A stretch of 64,000 nt of DNA from Pirellulales bacterium (GTDB lineage Bacteria; Planctomycetota; Planctomycetia; Pirellulales; PALSA-1355): assembly GCA_022844125.1 (NCBI GenBank), contig JALHMI010000020.1:1-64000 (forward strand), given 5' to 3'. The number at the start of each line of letters is the position of its first letter. Position 1 is the first letter of the stretch. The position numbers and the translations under genes are program-made. The notes under the pieces are model-generated. The model searched no databases. It was not told the origin of the DNA and saw nothing but the letters and a program-made list of their open reading frames with translations. Of this stretch, positions 1 to 8,159 are shown piece after piece.

Positions 1-120
1 GCTCTGGCCGAGGCCAATACGCCCACGACCCGCTCGCTGCTGCTGGCGGCCAATGAAGTAACGAACGCCCTGGATCTCGACGATTCGCTGCTGGAATCGC
101 TGATCGCGGGCCTGAACTAG
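1..120 (+). CDS. C-terminal fragment of an unidentified protein
   Basis: The first 39 codons of the window are open in frame 1 and stop at TAG 118-120; the gene begins outside the window. The visible tail ends in ...LLESLIAGLN and is mildly helical and acidic. I see no motif that identifies it. Its position next to an ATP-grasp gene, fae and mtdB suggests it could belong to the same C1 cluster, but that is inference from context only. Confidence 0.6.
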   Translation, partial: ALAEANTPTTRSLLLAANEVTNALDLDDSLLESLIAGLN

Positions 121-191
121 CTACTGAAAGCAGTTCAGTAGCAAGTAAACTCACAGAACGGCCGGTGGAGCGAGTTCCAGCGGCCGTTCTG
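121..191. terminator. Hairpins between convergent genes
   Basis: Two inverted repeats lie between the partial plus-strand gene and the minus-strand ATP-grasp gene. The first, 121-141, has 8-bp perfect arms. The second pairs 154-164 with 181-191 (11 bp, GC-rich) around a 16-base loop. The location between convergent stop codons fits a shared terminator, but neither side has a strong U run, so the call is tentative. Confidence 0.4.
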
Positions 192-203
192 CTGCGCGGG
201 GAC

Positions 204-1334
204 TTACACCCCAGGGCAACACTCTTGCAGCGCTGCGGCGCGACTTATCAACCGATCGGTGACCGAGTCGACGCATTCTGCGTCCGCGAGAACAGTTGCG
301 ATGGGCCCCCCCGCGTCGATCACGGTTCTGGCCGCGGGAATGTCCGCGAGCGTTACATTCGGGATATCGGCGAGCAGCTCGGAAGGGAGGTGGTTCGACC
401 CAGGGAAGAAACACTTTTGCCTGGCCCAGACAATCAGCTTTCCGGATTGCTGCCTGGGAACGGGAATCGGAAGAAGCGTGCCCTCGCGGCAAGCAGTCAC
501 ATGCGCGGCGACGGCTTCGAAGGCAGTCGCCCGCTCAATCACTTCAACCGACGCGGTGTAGCGTGGATTGACTTCCACGGGCCAGACCGTGTCGTCCTCC
601 ACGATAGCATCCACGCCAAACAGCCCGGTGAGAGCGAACGCTCGGTGAAGGGCTTCGCCGATCCGATGGAATTGATCAGTGATCGGCGGCGCGAACTGCC
701 GCGGTCCAATCGAACCACAGTATTGAAACTCAGCACCGCCGCCCCAGGCGGCACCGCAGAGCTGCTCTGTGACACCGAGAAGAATGAGATCGTGCGTTGT
801 GGCCAGGTAGACGGCGGCGACGGACTTCCCTGCGATTGCTTGCTGGAAGTAGTATTCGTCCGGTGTCGTCGATGGGTCGCGCCACTGCTCGTCGAGCCGG
901 GAAATGCGTGCTCCTCCGGCGGAGCGGCGCGGTTTTGCCAGCCAGGTGCCGTCGCGGGGCAGAGTCGCCCCTGCGGAGCGAACGGCCGGCGCCGCTAGAC
1001 CTGCGGTCCGCAGCGTTTGGCCAACCAGCTCGGGATCGCGAACACGCCGCAGCACTTCGGCCGGGTTCCCCAGCAGCGGACGCAAACGCTGCCAGCGATC
1101 GATCAACCCGGGGTGATTTTCCAAAGCCCCGGTGTACATCCAGCTTCCGGTTTGCGAACCGCCGACAGCCTGCTCCAGTCCGGCCGGATAGCCGTCAACC
1201 TGGCAAGCCTCGGCCACCTGCCGCAGGTCCGTGTCGGCGAACATGTCGGCGGCATGAATGCAAAAGCCCGAGCGCGCGGCTGATTGAACCGCGGCTCGGG
1301 CGCTACTGCCGACAATGGTGAGGACCGCAGACAC
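204..1334 (-). CDS. ATP-grasp protein of the H4MPT C1 cluster (COG2232-like)
   Basis: This 376-residue protein reads as an ATP-grasp ligase. It has an N-terminal Rossmann-like segment (TIVGSSARAAVQSAARSG), a central ATP-binding part and a C-terminal VWPVEVNPRYTASVE motif, where the N and R of the magnesium-binding loop are visible. ATP-grasp proteins of this kind occur in bacterial tetrahydromethanopterin C1 gene clusters and are thought to act in cofactor biosynthesis. The neighbouring fae and mtdB-like genes support that role. The start is GTG at 1332-1334; no in-frame ATG lies near the N-terminus. The exact substrate cannot be told from the sequence. Confidence 0.75.
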   Translation of the reverse strand: MSAVLTIVGSSARAAVQSAARSGFCIHAADMFADTDLRQVAEACQVDGYPAGLEQAVGGSQTGSWMYTGALENHPGLIDRWQRLRPLLGNPAEVLRRVRDPELVGQTLRTAGLAAPAVRSAGATLPRDGTWLAKPRRSAGGARISRLDEQWRDPSTTPDEYYFQQAIAGKSVAAVYLATTHDLILLGVTEQLCGAAWGGGAEFQYCGSIGPRQFAPPITDQFHRIGEALHRAFALTGLFGVDAIVEDDTVWPVEVNPRYTASVEVIERATAFEAVAAHVTACREGTLLPIPVPRQQSGKLIVWARQKCFFPGSNHLPSELLADIPNVTLADIPAARTVIDAGGPIATVLADAECVDSVTDRLISRAAALQECCPGV

Positions 1335-1421
1335 GGTTCACCGGGGGTGAGACTTCAGGTGCGGGGAATACCAACTGCCACAAGCGGGCAGCGGACGCCC
1401 ATGTTTAGGCGGTAAAACGTG

Positions 1422-1844
1422 TTACCGCAAGAACTGCTGACACCAGTAGATGGTGCCCCCCGGGGTGGTGTAGGCGGCGACGCCGATCCTGGTGTGACCC
1501 GGGTTCAGGATGTTGGCCCGGTGGCCGGACGAGTTCATCCAGGTATTGACCACTTCGGCGCTACTGCGCTGGCCCATGGCGATGTTCTCAGCCACGGCGG
1601 CCGAGGTGTGCTGCATCGAGCGATTGTTGGTCATCCAGGCCGCGTGGCGGCGGGCCGACTTAATCAGGCGATTGTCGACCTGCAGTGGCCTGAGGCCGTG
1701 ACGAACCCGCTGCGCGTTCGTCTTTTCGATGATCCGAGCTTCGATAGCATGCAGATCGGGGGTTTGCGCTGCGGGCTTGGCGTCTGCCGGCGGGGTCATG
1801 GCAGCCGCAGTGGCGGCGCAGATTACGATCAGGCTTCCGAGCAT
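1422..1844 (-). CDS. Secreted CAP/SCP-domain protein
   Basis: The 140-residue protein begins with a signal peptide (MLGSLIVICAATAAA) followed by a CAP (SCP/PR1) domain. The family motifs are visible: HTSAAVAENIA and SSGHRANILNP, ending with TIYWCQQFLR. Bacterial CAP proteins are extracytoplasmic and mostly of unknown function. I chose ATG 1842-1844 because an AAGGAG ribosome site sits just upstream. The reading frame stays open to 2006, but that extension has no ribosome site and would bury the signal peptide. It is divergent from fae. Confidence 0.8.
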   Translation of the reverse strand: MLGSLIVICAATAAAMTPPADAKPAAQTPDLHAIEARIIEKTNAQRVRHGLRPLQVDNRLIKSARRHAAWMTNNRSMQHTSAAVAENIAMGQRSSAEVVNTWMNSSGHRANILNPGHTRIGVAAYTTPGGTIYWCQQFLR

Positions 1845-2308
1845 GGTAGTGCGATCTCCTTGTTGCAAAACCAGAATGGTGGGAGCCGACTGGCCATCCG
1901 CGTTCCGTGGCGATGGCGAGCCTGGCGGCTGCGTTCTCGTGAGGGGACCCGAAGGTGGCTTTGGCCTACATGCCAGGAAGGAGCCGCCGACGGCGAGAGC
2001 GAGCACTTAGCTTTGTGGCTTGCCAGCATAGGGGCCGGCTTTGCAGGGTCGCAACCCTCCCGACCGGTAAAATTCGCGCAAAATACCCAGCCCAACAGGG
2101 GGTGCTTGCAAAGCGGTGCGCGTTTGCTATGGTTGGCAGTTTCGGCTGATGCCGAGTGCCCGGAGCAGTGCCACTTTTCCAGCGGTAAAAGTGCCACTTT
2201 TCCAGCGGTAAAGTCGGCTGCCGGCAAACCTAACGAGTATTTGCGACGGGCTCGATCGCGGTCCGTTCGCAGCAGCAATCCACTACGCAAGCGAGGGAGA
2301 AACTCAAG
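1845..2308. other. Intergenic region upstream of fae
   Basis: This 464-base divergent region between the CAP gene and fae holds no convincing gene. Its notable content is the tandem repeat at 2167-2212. Open frames crossing it are extensions of neighbouring frames without start signals. Confidence 0.7.
2167..2212 (+). repeat. Exact 23-bp tandem repeat upstream of fae
   Basis: Bases 2167-2189 and 2190-2212 are identical and directly adjacent. Each unit begins AGTGCCACTTTTCC. Across the junction the sequence also forms an imperfect inverted repeat, TGCCACTTTT against AAAAGTGCCA (9 of 10 pairs, 8-base spacer). It lies about 97 bases before the fae start. It could be a regulator site, a transcript hairpin or a dispersed genomic repeat. 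Confidence 0.85.
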
Positions 2309-2806
2309 ATGTCCATGTTCATTGGCGAAGCCTTGGTCGGCGAAGGCAACGAGATCGCCCATATCGACCTGTTGATCGGCAGCAAGGATGGTCCCGTCGG
2401 CGTCGCCTTCGCCAATGCCTTGGCCCGCCAGAGCGAAGGGCACACGAACCTGTTGGCCGTGCTCACGCCGAACCTGGCCGTGAAGCCCGCCACGGTGATG
2501 ATTACGAAGGTCACGATCAAGGGGATGAAGCAGGCCGTGCAAATGTTTGGCCCCGCCCAGGCAGCCGTGGCCAAGGCCGTGGCCGATTCGGTTGGCGATG
2601 GCGTGATTCCGCAGAAGGATGCCGAAGACCTGGTGATTGTGTGCGGCGTGTTCATTCACCCCGCCGCCGCCGACGACAAAAAAATCTACGAGTTCAACTA
2701 TCAGGCCACGAAGGAAGCCATTGCCGCGGCCATGCAGGGCAAGCCCAGCGTCAAGGAAATGCTGGACGGCAAGGACAAGGCCGCTCACCCGTTCCGCGGC
2801 TTCTAA
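2309..2806 (+). CDS. fae: Formaldehyde-activating enzyme
   Basis: This 165-residue cytoplasmic enzyme catalyses condensation of formaldehyde with tetrahydromethanopterin to methylene-H4MPT, the entry step of the H4MPT oxidation or detoxification pathway. The Fae family is unmistakable: MFIGEALVGEGNEIAHIDLLIG with the catalytic-region His near residue 19, then GHTNLLAVLTPNL, VMITKVTIKGMKQ and the C-terminal AAMQGKPSVKEML. Length matches stand-alone Fae. A purine-rich ribosome site (GAGGGAGAAA) precedes ATG 2309. A terminator at 2840-2876 separates it from the mtdB-like gene, so it may be expressed at a different level. Confidence 0.95.
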   Translation: MSMFIGEALVGEGNEIAHIDLLIGSKDGPVGVAFANALARQSEGHTNLLAVLTPNLAVKPATVMITKVTIKGMKQAVQMFGPAQAAVAKAVADSVGDGVIPQKDAEDLVIVCGVFIHPAAADDKKIYEFNYQATKEAIAAAMQGKPSVKEMLDGKDKAAHPFRGF

Positions 2807-2839
2807 GCCCAGGGCGAGAGTGCGATCGATATCGAGAGG

Positions 2840-2876
2840 GCTCACGGATCGAAAGTTTCGGTCCGTGAGCTTTTTT
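2840..2876 (+). terminator. Rho-independent terminator after fae
   Basis: GCTCACGGA (2840-2848) pairs with TCCGTGAGC (2862-2870) and is followed by six T residues (2871-2876). This is a classical intrinsic terminator on the plus strand, between fae and the next gene. Confidence 0.85.
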
Positions 2877-2916
2877 ACTGTTGGCCTGCAAGACGAATGA
2901 GAGGAAGTGAACCGCC

Positions 2917-3786
2917 ATGAGCAAACCGCGCATCCTCGTCCAGCTCGATTGCGATTCGCAGCCTAGCGTATTCGACGGCGTCGTGGCCGTCGATGCTGGC
3001 GTCGACCACCTGTTCCGGCACGCTGCCGTAGCGCCGGACCAGGTACGCGAGCTCGTATATGGCGCGATCTTCACCCGCGGCGGCGAGGACTTGCAATCGA
3101 CGGCGCTGTTTGTCGGCGGGTCGGACGTGGCCGCCAGCGAGAAGTTGTTCGAAGCGGTTAAGAAAATCTTCTTCGGTCCGATGCGAGTTTCCGTAATGCT
3201 CGATCCGAACGGCGCGAACACGACCGCCGCGGCGGCGGTGCTGTTGGCGGCGAAGCATCGCGAACTGAAGGGCGCCACGGCCCTCGTGCTGGGAGGCACT
3301 GGCCCCGTGGGATCGCGCGTGGCGCGGTTGTTCGCAATGGAAGGCGCAAATGTGCGCGTCGGCTCACGACGCAAGGATCGGGCGGAAGCCGTCTGCGAGG
3401 CGATCGGCAAGCGAACTCCCGCCGCCGCGCTGACGGCGCTTGAGCTAGATTCCGACGAAGTAGTAGTCGCGGCCCTGGCTGACGCCGAGATCGTGATCGC
3501 GGCAGGCGCGCCGGGGGTCGAACTGGCAAGCGAAGGAGCACGCCAAGCGAGCAAGTCGCTGGAGGTGGCCATCGACTTGAGCGCGGTACCGCCGCTGGGG
3601 CTCGCCGGGATCGATGCCATGGATCGTGCGAATGAGCGCGATGGCATGATCTGCTACGGCGCGATCGGCGTGGGCGGCACCAAAATGAAGATTCACAAGG
3701 AGTGCATCCGGCAATTGTTCACTGCCAATGATCTCGTTTTCGATGCCGAAGAGGTCTATCGCGTGGGGCAGCAGCTCGCCGGCTAG
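2917..3786 (+). CDS. mtdB: NAD(P)-dependent methylene-H4MPT dehydrogenase (MtdB-like)
   Basis: The 289-residue protein matches the MtdA/MtdB family, which oxidises methylene-H4MPT to methenyl-H4MPT with NAD(P)+. The N-terminal part has PRILVQLDCDSQPSVFDGVVAVDAGVD and FFGPMRVSVMLDPNGANTTAAAAV. The Rossmann nucleotide-binding loop LVLGGTGPVGSRVARLF follows near residues 125-145. It acts directly downstream of Fae, and its position 110 bases after fae fits that. A GAGAGGAAGTG ribosome site precedes ATG 2917. MtdB rather than MtdA is inferred from the fae context. Confidence 0.88.
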   Translation: MSKPRILVQLDCDSQPSVFDGVVAVDAGVDHLFRHAAVAPDQVRELVYGAIFTRGGEDLQSTALFVGGSDVAASEKLFEAVKKIFFGPMRVSVMLDPNGANTTAAAAVLLAAKHRELKGATALVLGGTGPVGSRVARLFAMEGANVRVGSRRKDRAEAVCEAIGKRTPAAALTALELDSDEVVVAALADAEIVIAAGAPGVELASEGARQASKSLEVAIDLSAVPPLGLAGIDAMDRANERDGMICYGAIGVGGTKMKIHKECIRQLFTANDLVFDAEEVYRVGQQLAG

Positions 3787-3794
3787 AGCCACGG

Positions 3795-3953
3795 CTATTG
3801 CTGTCCCAGCCAGATGGCCGTGGCGGCCAGCACCACCGTCCCCAGGATCATCAGCACCAGGCTGCGAATCTGTCGCTGCCGGTCGCGCTCCTGGCGGGTC
3901 AGGCGAGGGCGATCCGTTGTCGGAGGCGGTTGCGGCGCGCGAGAATCTTCCAT
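3795..3953 (-). CDS. Small single-pass membrane protein (52 aa)
   Basis: A 52-codon frame from ATG 3951-3953 to TAG 3795-3797 encodes a Pro/Arg-rich N-terminus (MEDSRAPQPPPTTDRPRLTR), a charged linker (QERDRQRQIR) and one transmembrane helix (SLVLMILGTVVLAATAIWLG). The positive charges before the helix and the short tail after it give a plausible N-in membrane topology. It is convergent with mtdB. There is no family I can name, and coding status rests on the coherent layout only. Confidence 0.55.
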   Translation of the reverse strand: MEDSRAPQPPPTTDRPRLTRQERDRQRQIRSLVLMILGTVVLAATAIWLGQQ

Positions 3954-4100
3954 TGTTCGGCTGATGAATTGGCGGGATGAACCCCGCGTCGCGAACGAGC
4001 TGAACCTGGTGATATATTACCGGGCTGTTGTTCGTCGTGGTACCGTCAAGCCGCGGTGGACGGAACGCAATTGAACTAGGCTCGATTGTCGCTTGACATC

Positions 4101-5147
4101 ATGGCAGCTTCGCCGAAAACTACGCTCCCCCCGGGCCAGCAACTGGTCGCACCGGGCAAGTGGCCACTGGTGGGTGAACGATTGCCCGCGGCTTCCGACG
4201 CTCCTTGGACGGTCGCGATCAATGGGCTGGGACAACAGGCGATCCGCTTAAATCTCGATGAATTGCGGTCCCTTCCGCAAGTGGAGCAGGCAGTCGACAT
4301 CCATTGCGTCACGCGGTGGTCGAAGCCAGGCGTTCGCTTTCGCGGCGTCAGCCTGGCACAGCTCTTGCAAAGGGTGGAGCCTTCCAGGGTGGCGAAATAC
4401 ATCTCGTTTGTCGCACGCAGTGATCGCCAACATAGCACCTCGCTCCTGCTCGATACCGCCCTGGGCCTCGAAACCCTGCTGGCACTGGAAGTTGACGGTA
4501 GTCCGCTGTCGGTCGAACACGGGGGCCCGGTCCGCGTGGTGGTCCCCGGGCGGTACTTCTACAAGAGCTTGAAATGGCTCACCGCAATCGAACTGCTGGC
4601 CGAAGATCGCCTTGGCTATTGGGAGGCGAATTCGGGCTATCACAACGAGGCCGACCCCTGGCGCCAGCAGCGTTACATCCCCGCGCGGCTCACGCCGGCG
4701 GATGCGAAGCGGCTACTGGCCACGCTCGACATTCAGGGGCAGGACCTGCTCGGACTACCGGCCTCCGGCCTCACGCTGGCCGGACTGCAGGCTAGAAACG
4801 CGCTGCTGCGCGATGCGGATTTTCGCGGCTGCAATCTCTCGGGCGCGAGCTTCGACGGCGCCAACCTGACGAACGCGCACTTCGAAGGAGCCAATCTGCG
4901 CGGCGCGAGTTTTCGCGATGCGGATCTCGAAGGTGCCGCTTTCCAAGGCGCCGACCTGCGGGGGGCCACGCTGCTGGCTGCCAGCATGGTCGCGACGTCG
5001 TTCTGCCCTGAGGGCGGCGAGCAGCCTTCGAGCGACGTCCAGATGGACGCGGCGACCACTGTCGATCGCGCGCTGATTGAACAGCTCACACCCACCCAGG
5101 CAGACTGGCTCCGGCACCAATTGTCCCGAATCGCGAGACCCACATGA
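4101..5147 (+). CDS. Sulfite-oxidase-like molybdopterin domain fused to pentapeptide repeats
   Basis: The 348-residue protein has two parts. Residues about 30-200 resemble the oxidoreductase molybdopterin-binding (SUOX) fold. They include VDIHCVTRWSKPGVRFRGVSL, where the Cys corresponds to the molybdenum-ligand Cys of this family, and GGPVRVVVPGRYFYKSLKW. Residues about 210-305 are pentapeptide repeats with the A-x-L/F-x pattern (ADFRGCNLSGASFDGANL, ADLEGAAFQGADLRG). No signal peptide is visible, so it appears cytoplasmic, unlike most sulfite oxidases. ATG 4101 is preferred over TTG 4086. The gene overlaps bshB1 by ATGA, implying coupled translation. Substrate unknown. Confidence 0.75.
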   Translation: MAASPKTTLPPGQQLVAPGKWPLVGERLPAASDAPWTVAINGLGQQAIRLNLDELRSLPQVEQAVDIHCVTRWSKPGVRFRGVSLAQLLQRVEPSRVAKYISFVARSDRQHSTSLLLDTALGLETLLALEVDGSPLSVEHGGPVRVVVPGRYFYKSLKWLTAIELLAEDRLGYWEANSGYHNEADPWRQQRYIPARLTPADAKRLLATLDIQGQDLLGLPASGLTLAGLQARNALLRDADFRGCNLSGASFDGANLTNAHFEGANLRGASFRDADLEGAAFQGADLRGATLLAASMVATSFCPEGGEQPSSDVQMDAATTVDRALIEQLTPTQADWLRHQLSRIARPT

Positions 5148-5863
5148 CCGCTGCTCTTTCGTTTCCGGCCGATCCGCTCGATGTGCTCGTGATCGCTCCG
5201 CATCCCGATGATGCCGAGTTGGGCATGGCCGGGGCCATCCTCCGTTACAAGGCGGATGGTTACCGCGTGGGGGTGCTGGACCTGACCAGTGGCGAACCCA
5301 CGCCGTTTGGCAGCCTCGAACTGAGGGCCCAGGAGACTGCCGAGGCTACCAAGATTCTCAAACTCGACTGGCGCGGCAACCTGGGCCTTCCGAATCGCAG
5401 CCTGCAGTCCACACTCGAAAACCGCGCGTTGCTGGCCGGCGTTTTTCGGCAGTTGCGGCCGCGGTTGCTGTTTTCGCCGTACTGGGTCGACGCACATCCC
5501 GACCATGTCGCGGCAGTGGACCTGATCGAGGCGGCACGGTTTTGGTCGAAACTGACCAAGACCGATATGCCGGGCGAGCCTCACCATCCCGCGCGGGTGC
5601 TGTACTACCACTGCGTTCACTTGCGGTTGGTGGAGAAACCAGCGTTTGTGTTGGACATCAGCCCCTTCTGGGAGCAGAAACTGGCGAGCATTCAATGCTA
5701 TCGCAGCCAGTTCGTCACCGGTCGGCCCCAGACGCCCCCCACGTTCGTCGATCGTCTGCGCGATCAAGCCGCGTATTGGGGGTGGTCGATTGGCACGACC
5801 TATGGCGAAGCGTTTCACAGTCGCGAACCGCTGGGCTTCTCCAGCTTGCGCGATCTCTTATAG
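5144..5863 (+). CDS. bshB1: Bacillithiol biosynthesis deacetylase-like (LmbE/PIG-L family)
   Basis: The 239-residue protein carries the LmbE metal-binding signatures PHPDDAELGMAG near residue 20 and AHPDHVAAVDLI further on. The ends PNRSLQS and FHSREPLGF are typical of the BshB1 subgroup, which deacetylates GlcNAc-malate in bacillithiol synthesis. This would be a cytosolic zinc hydrolase. No other bacillithiol gene is visible in the window, so the exact substrate is inferred from subgroup resemblance. It starts inside the stop codon of the molybdopterin gene (ATGA). Confidence 0.8.
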   Translation: MTAALSFPADPLDVLVIAPHPDDAELGMAGAILRYKADGYRVGVLDLTSGEPTPFGSLELRAQETAEATKILKLDWRGNLGLPNRSLQSTLENRALLAGVFRQLRPRLLFSPYWVDAHPDHVAAVDLIEAARFWSKLTKTDMPGEPHHPARVLYYHCVHLRLVEKPAFVLDISPFWEQKLASIQCYRSQFVTGRPQTPPTFVDRLRDQAAYWGWSIGTTYGEAFHSREPLGFSSLRDLL

Positions 5864-6284
5864 CGCGAACTGCCGGGCGCGCTCCGCACAACGCCGCCTT
5901 TGTGCACGATCGGAATAAGTCGACTCGTGGCCGGATGCGTCGTCGAACCAGAATCTCCGATGACTGCGGCGCGAGCGCCAGCGGCGCTGTCTAGTCCGCG
6001 GTGCAAAACTCGCCTGTTTGCCGGAAATCACGGCCAATCACACGAGCGTGTGGACTAAGGCGTCACCACGCGCCGACATAGTTCAAGCAGCGCGGCTTAC
6101 AGCCCCACTTCAGTGCTTGCCACCCGATGTGCCGCCTGCTGTCGGCGCCATGATTTTACGCGCTTTAGAAACGCGATTTGTGAAACGGGCACGCGCCGGC
6201 CGATAAGTAGGGTTGGAGTAACTGGGCGAAGACGGCAAACAGAGCCCTGCCGATCGCAGGATCCGGCGTCTAAGGAGCATCACG
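5864..6284. other. Intergenic region, no gene seen
   Basis: This 421-base gap between bshB1 and the small protein at 6285 has only short unsupported frames. I see no clear promoter, terminator or repeat. Confidence 0.6.
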
Positions 6285-6539
6285 GTGAATCAAGACATCA
6301 ACGTCCTGGCCCTGGTCAAAGGCGCAGAGCGGTACGTCTTCCTCTACGACGACTCCAGTCGGGCAGAGACCCTCCGGGTGCTCGGACGTTATGCCTCGAA
6401 TCCGGATCTGAGCTTCACCTGGTATGACGCGGCGGTGCTCAGCCAGAAGATTCGCCAGGAATCGCAGAAGGCGCCGACCCCCTCTCGCCGCTTTGACCTG
6501 CCGCTGCCCAGCGATGCCGACGCCGACGAGTGGATGTAG
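6285..6539 (+). CDS. Small conserved-looking protein upstream of xer
   Basis: This 84-residue cytosolic protein starts at GTG 6285 with a good TAAGGAG site at 6271-6277. The sequence is compact: MNQDINVLALVKGAERYVFLYDDSS, then TLRVLGRYASNPDLSFTWYDAAVLSQKIRQE and an acidic tail. No named domain is recognised. It ends 33 bases before the Xer recombinase and is probably cotranscribed with it. Confidence 0.65.
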   Translation: MNQDINVLALVKGAERYVFLYDDSSRAETLRVLGRYASNPDLSFTWYDAAVLSQKIRQESQKAPTPSRRFDLPLPSDADADEWM

Positions 6540-6572
6540 TTCTCCCAGTCTTGCTCGACCCGCACTAGCTCT

Positions 6573-7472
6573 ATGCAAGCAGCCGTCGACCGCTTTTTGA
6601 AGTACCTGCGCGTCGAGCGAAACGCTTCCGATCTGACGACCAAGAGCTACGGCGAGGATCTCGAAGCGCTGGTCGAGTACCTGCAGGAGCTCGAAGGCCG
6701 CGTTCCGCAACCCGGCGATGTCAGCACCGTCGTCCTTCGCGGCTATGTTGCGGCCATGCATGAGGCCGGTTACGCGAAGACCACGATCTCGCGGCGGTTA
6801 GCCTCGATGCGCAGCTTCTTCCGTTTCGGTCAGCGCGAAGGCTGGACCAAGAGCAATCCTGCCAAGCCGCTCCGCAACCCGCGCAAGGCGCGCTCGTTGC
6901 CGCATTTTCTTTCCGCCGACGAGATCCTGCGGCTGCTCGCCGCGCCGCCCGCCGGCGAATTGATGGGTCTGCGTGACCGGGCGATACTAGAAACCCTGTA
7001 CTCGGCCGGGCTGCGTGTGAGTGAACTGGCGGGGCTCAACGACGGCGACCTGGACCTCGCTGGGGGAGCCCTCCGCGTACGGGGCAAGGGACGTCGCGAG
7101 CGGATCGGTCCGGTGGGCTCTTACGCGATCGATGCACTCCGCAAGTGGCTGGCGGTTCGCCCGCTCTCACCGCGCGAGAAGCAGGGACCGCTGGCCCCGG
7201 TATTCGTCAACAAGTTTGGTCGCCGACTGACGACGCGCAGCGTGGGCCGCCTGCTGGAGAAACACCTGGCAACGGCCGGCCTCGACGGGCGCACGACACC
7301 GCATACGTTGCGCCACAGCTTTGCGACGCACCTGCTGGACGCCGGCGCGGACATTCGCAGCGTCCAGGAGCTTTTGGGGCACAAAAGCCTGGTGACGACG
7401 CAGATCTACACGCACGTCAGCACGGCCGGGCTGCGGGCCACCTACGAACGCGCTCACCCGCGCGCGAACTAG
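6573..7472 (+). CDS. xerC: XerC/XerD-type tyrosine recombinase
   Basis: The 299-residue protein has the usual Xer length and layout: an N-terminal SAM-like core-binding domain (1-95) and a C-terminal catalytic domain. All catalytic residues are present: Arg148 (GLRVSEL), Lys172 (GKGRRER), His244 and Arg247 ([12 protein letters not shown]), His270 (LLGHKSL) and nucleophile Tyr279 (TQIYTHVS). Xer recombinases resolve chromosome dimers at dif. Whether this is XerC or XerD cannot be decided by eye. No att or integrated-element signs are nearby, which argues for a housekeeping role. Confidence 0.9.
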   Translation: MQAAVDRFLKYLRVERNASDLTTKSYGEDLEALVEYLQELEGRVPQPGDVSTVVLRGYVAAMHEAGYAKTTISRRLASMRSFFRFGQREGWTKSNPAKPLRNPRKARSLPHFLSADEILRLLAAPPAGELMGLRDRAILETLYSAGLRVSELAGLNDGDLDLAGGALRVRGKGRRERIGPVGSYAIDALRKWLAVRPLSPREKQGPLAPVFVNKFGRRLTTRSVGRLLEKHLATAGLDGRTTPHTLRHSFATHLLDAGADIRSVQELLGHKSLVTTQIYTHVSTAGLRATYERAHPRAN

Positions 7473-7526
7473 AGCAACTGTTCGCACGCGGGTGATGGCG
7501 AGTTTCAGGTTCTTTCGAACGTGGGA

Positions 7527-8159
7527 CTAAACGAGTCCCTTGCGAACGGCCCAGACGGCGGCCTGCGTGCGATCGGTTACCGCGATCTTCCGCAGGATGT
7601 TCTGGACGTGCTCTTTAACCGTCTCGATGCTGATGGTGAGTGAGCGGCCGATTTCCTTGTTCGAGAGGCCGAGTGCTACGTGCCGCAGAACTTGCGTCTC
7701 GCGGTTGGTCAGCGGAATGTCTTCCTTGCTGCTGACCGGATTCTTGCTCATCGCGCCGGCAACGCGGCTCAGTTCGCCCTTGTTCGAGGGCGACTTGCCT
7801 GCCGCGGCGCCGGTGATCGTGGAGATCAGCTCGTGGCGACTGGCGCCTTTGAGCACGTAGTCGCTGGCCCCCAGGGCCACGGCTCGCGCAACGTAAGTCG
7901 GATTGTCATACGTCGACAGCATGACGACGCGCGTGTTGGGCAATTGGCGATGAATCTTGTCGAGCGCCTCCAGCCCGTCAGTCCCGGGCATGCGAATGTC
8001 CAGAAGCGCGACATCGGGTTTGTGCTTCATCGCCAGTTTAACCGCGTCAGCGCCATTGGCCGCTTCGGCGACGATCTTCACGTCTGATCCAGAGAGCAGG
8101 GTCGCAAGACCTGTCCGGACGACCTCATGATCGTCAGCCACTAATACTTTGACACTCAT
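7527..8159 (-). CDS. NarL/FixJ-type response regulator
   Basis: The 210-residue protein has a receiver domain with acidic DD residues at 9-10, phospho-acceptor Asp54 (ALLDIRMPG), a conserved Lys in YVLKGASR, and a C-terminal LuxR-type helix-turn-helix (LTNRETQVLRHVALGLSNKEIGR). Start ATG 8157-8159 follows GGAGACGTT; the upstream extension lacks a ribosome site and is not part of the receiver fold. It is divergent from a sigma-54 response regulator, and no histidine kinase lies beside either gene. Confidence 0.9.
   Translation of the reverse strand: MSVKVLVADDHEVVRTGLATLLSGSDVKIVAEAANGADAVKLAMKHKPDVALLDIRMPGTDGLEALDKIHRQLPNTRVVMLSTYDNPTYVARAVALGASDYVLKGASRHELISTITGAAAGKSPSNKGELSRVAGAMSKNPVSSKEDIPLTNRETQVLRHVALGLSNKEIGRSLTISIETVKEHVQNILRKIAVTDRTQAAVWAVRKGLV

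Noticed and set aside
165-998. Long plus-strand frame opposite the ATP-grasp gene
   Set aside because: It is antisense to a convincing minus-strand gene and lacks protein-like composition or a ribosome site.
4354-4369. TGGCAC-N5-TTGCA, a perfect sigma-54 -24/-12 match on the plus strand
   Set aside because: It lies inside the coding part of the molybdopterin gene (SLAQLLQ region) with no gene start suitably downstream.
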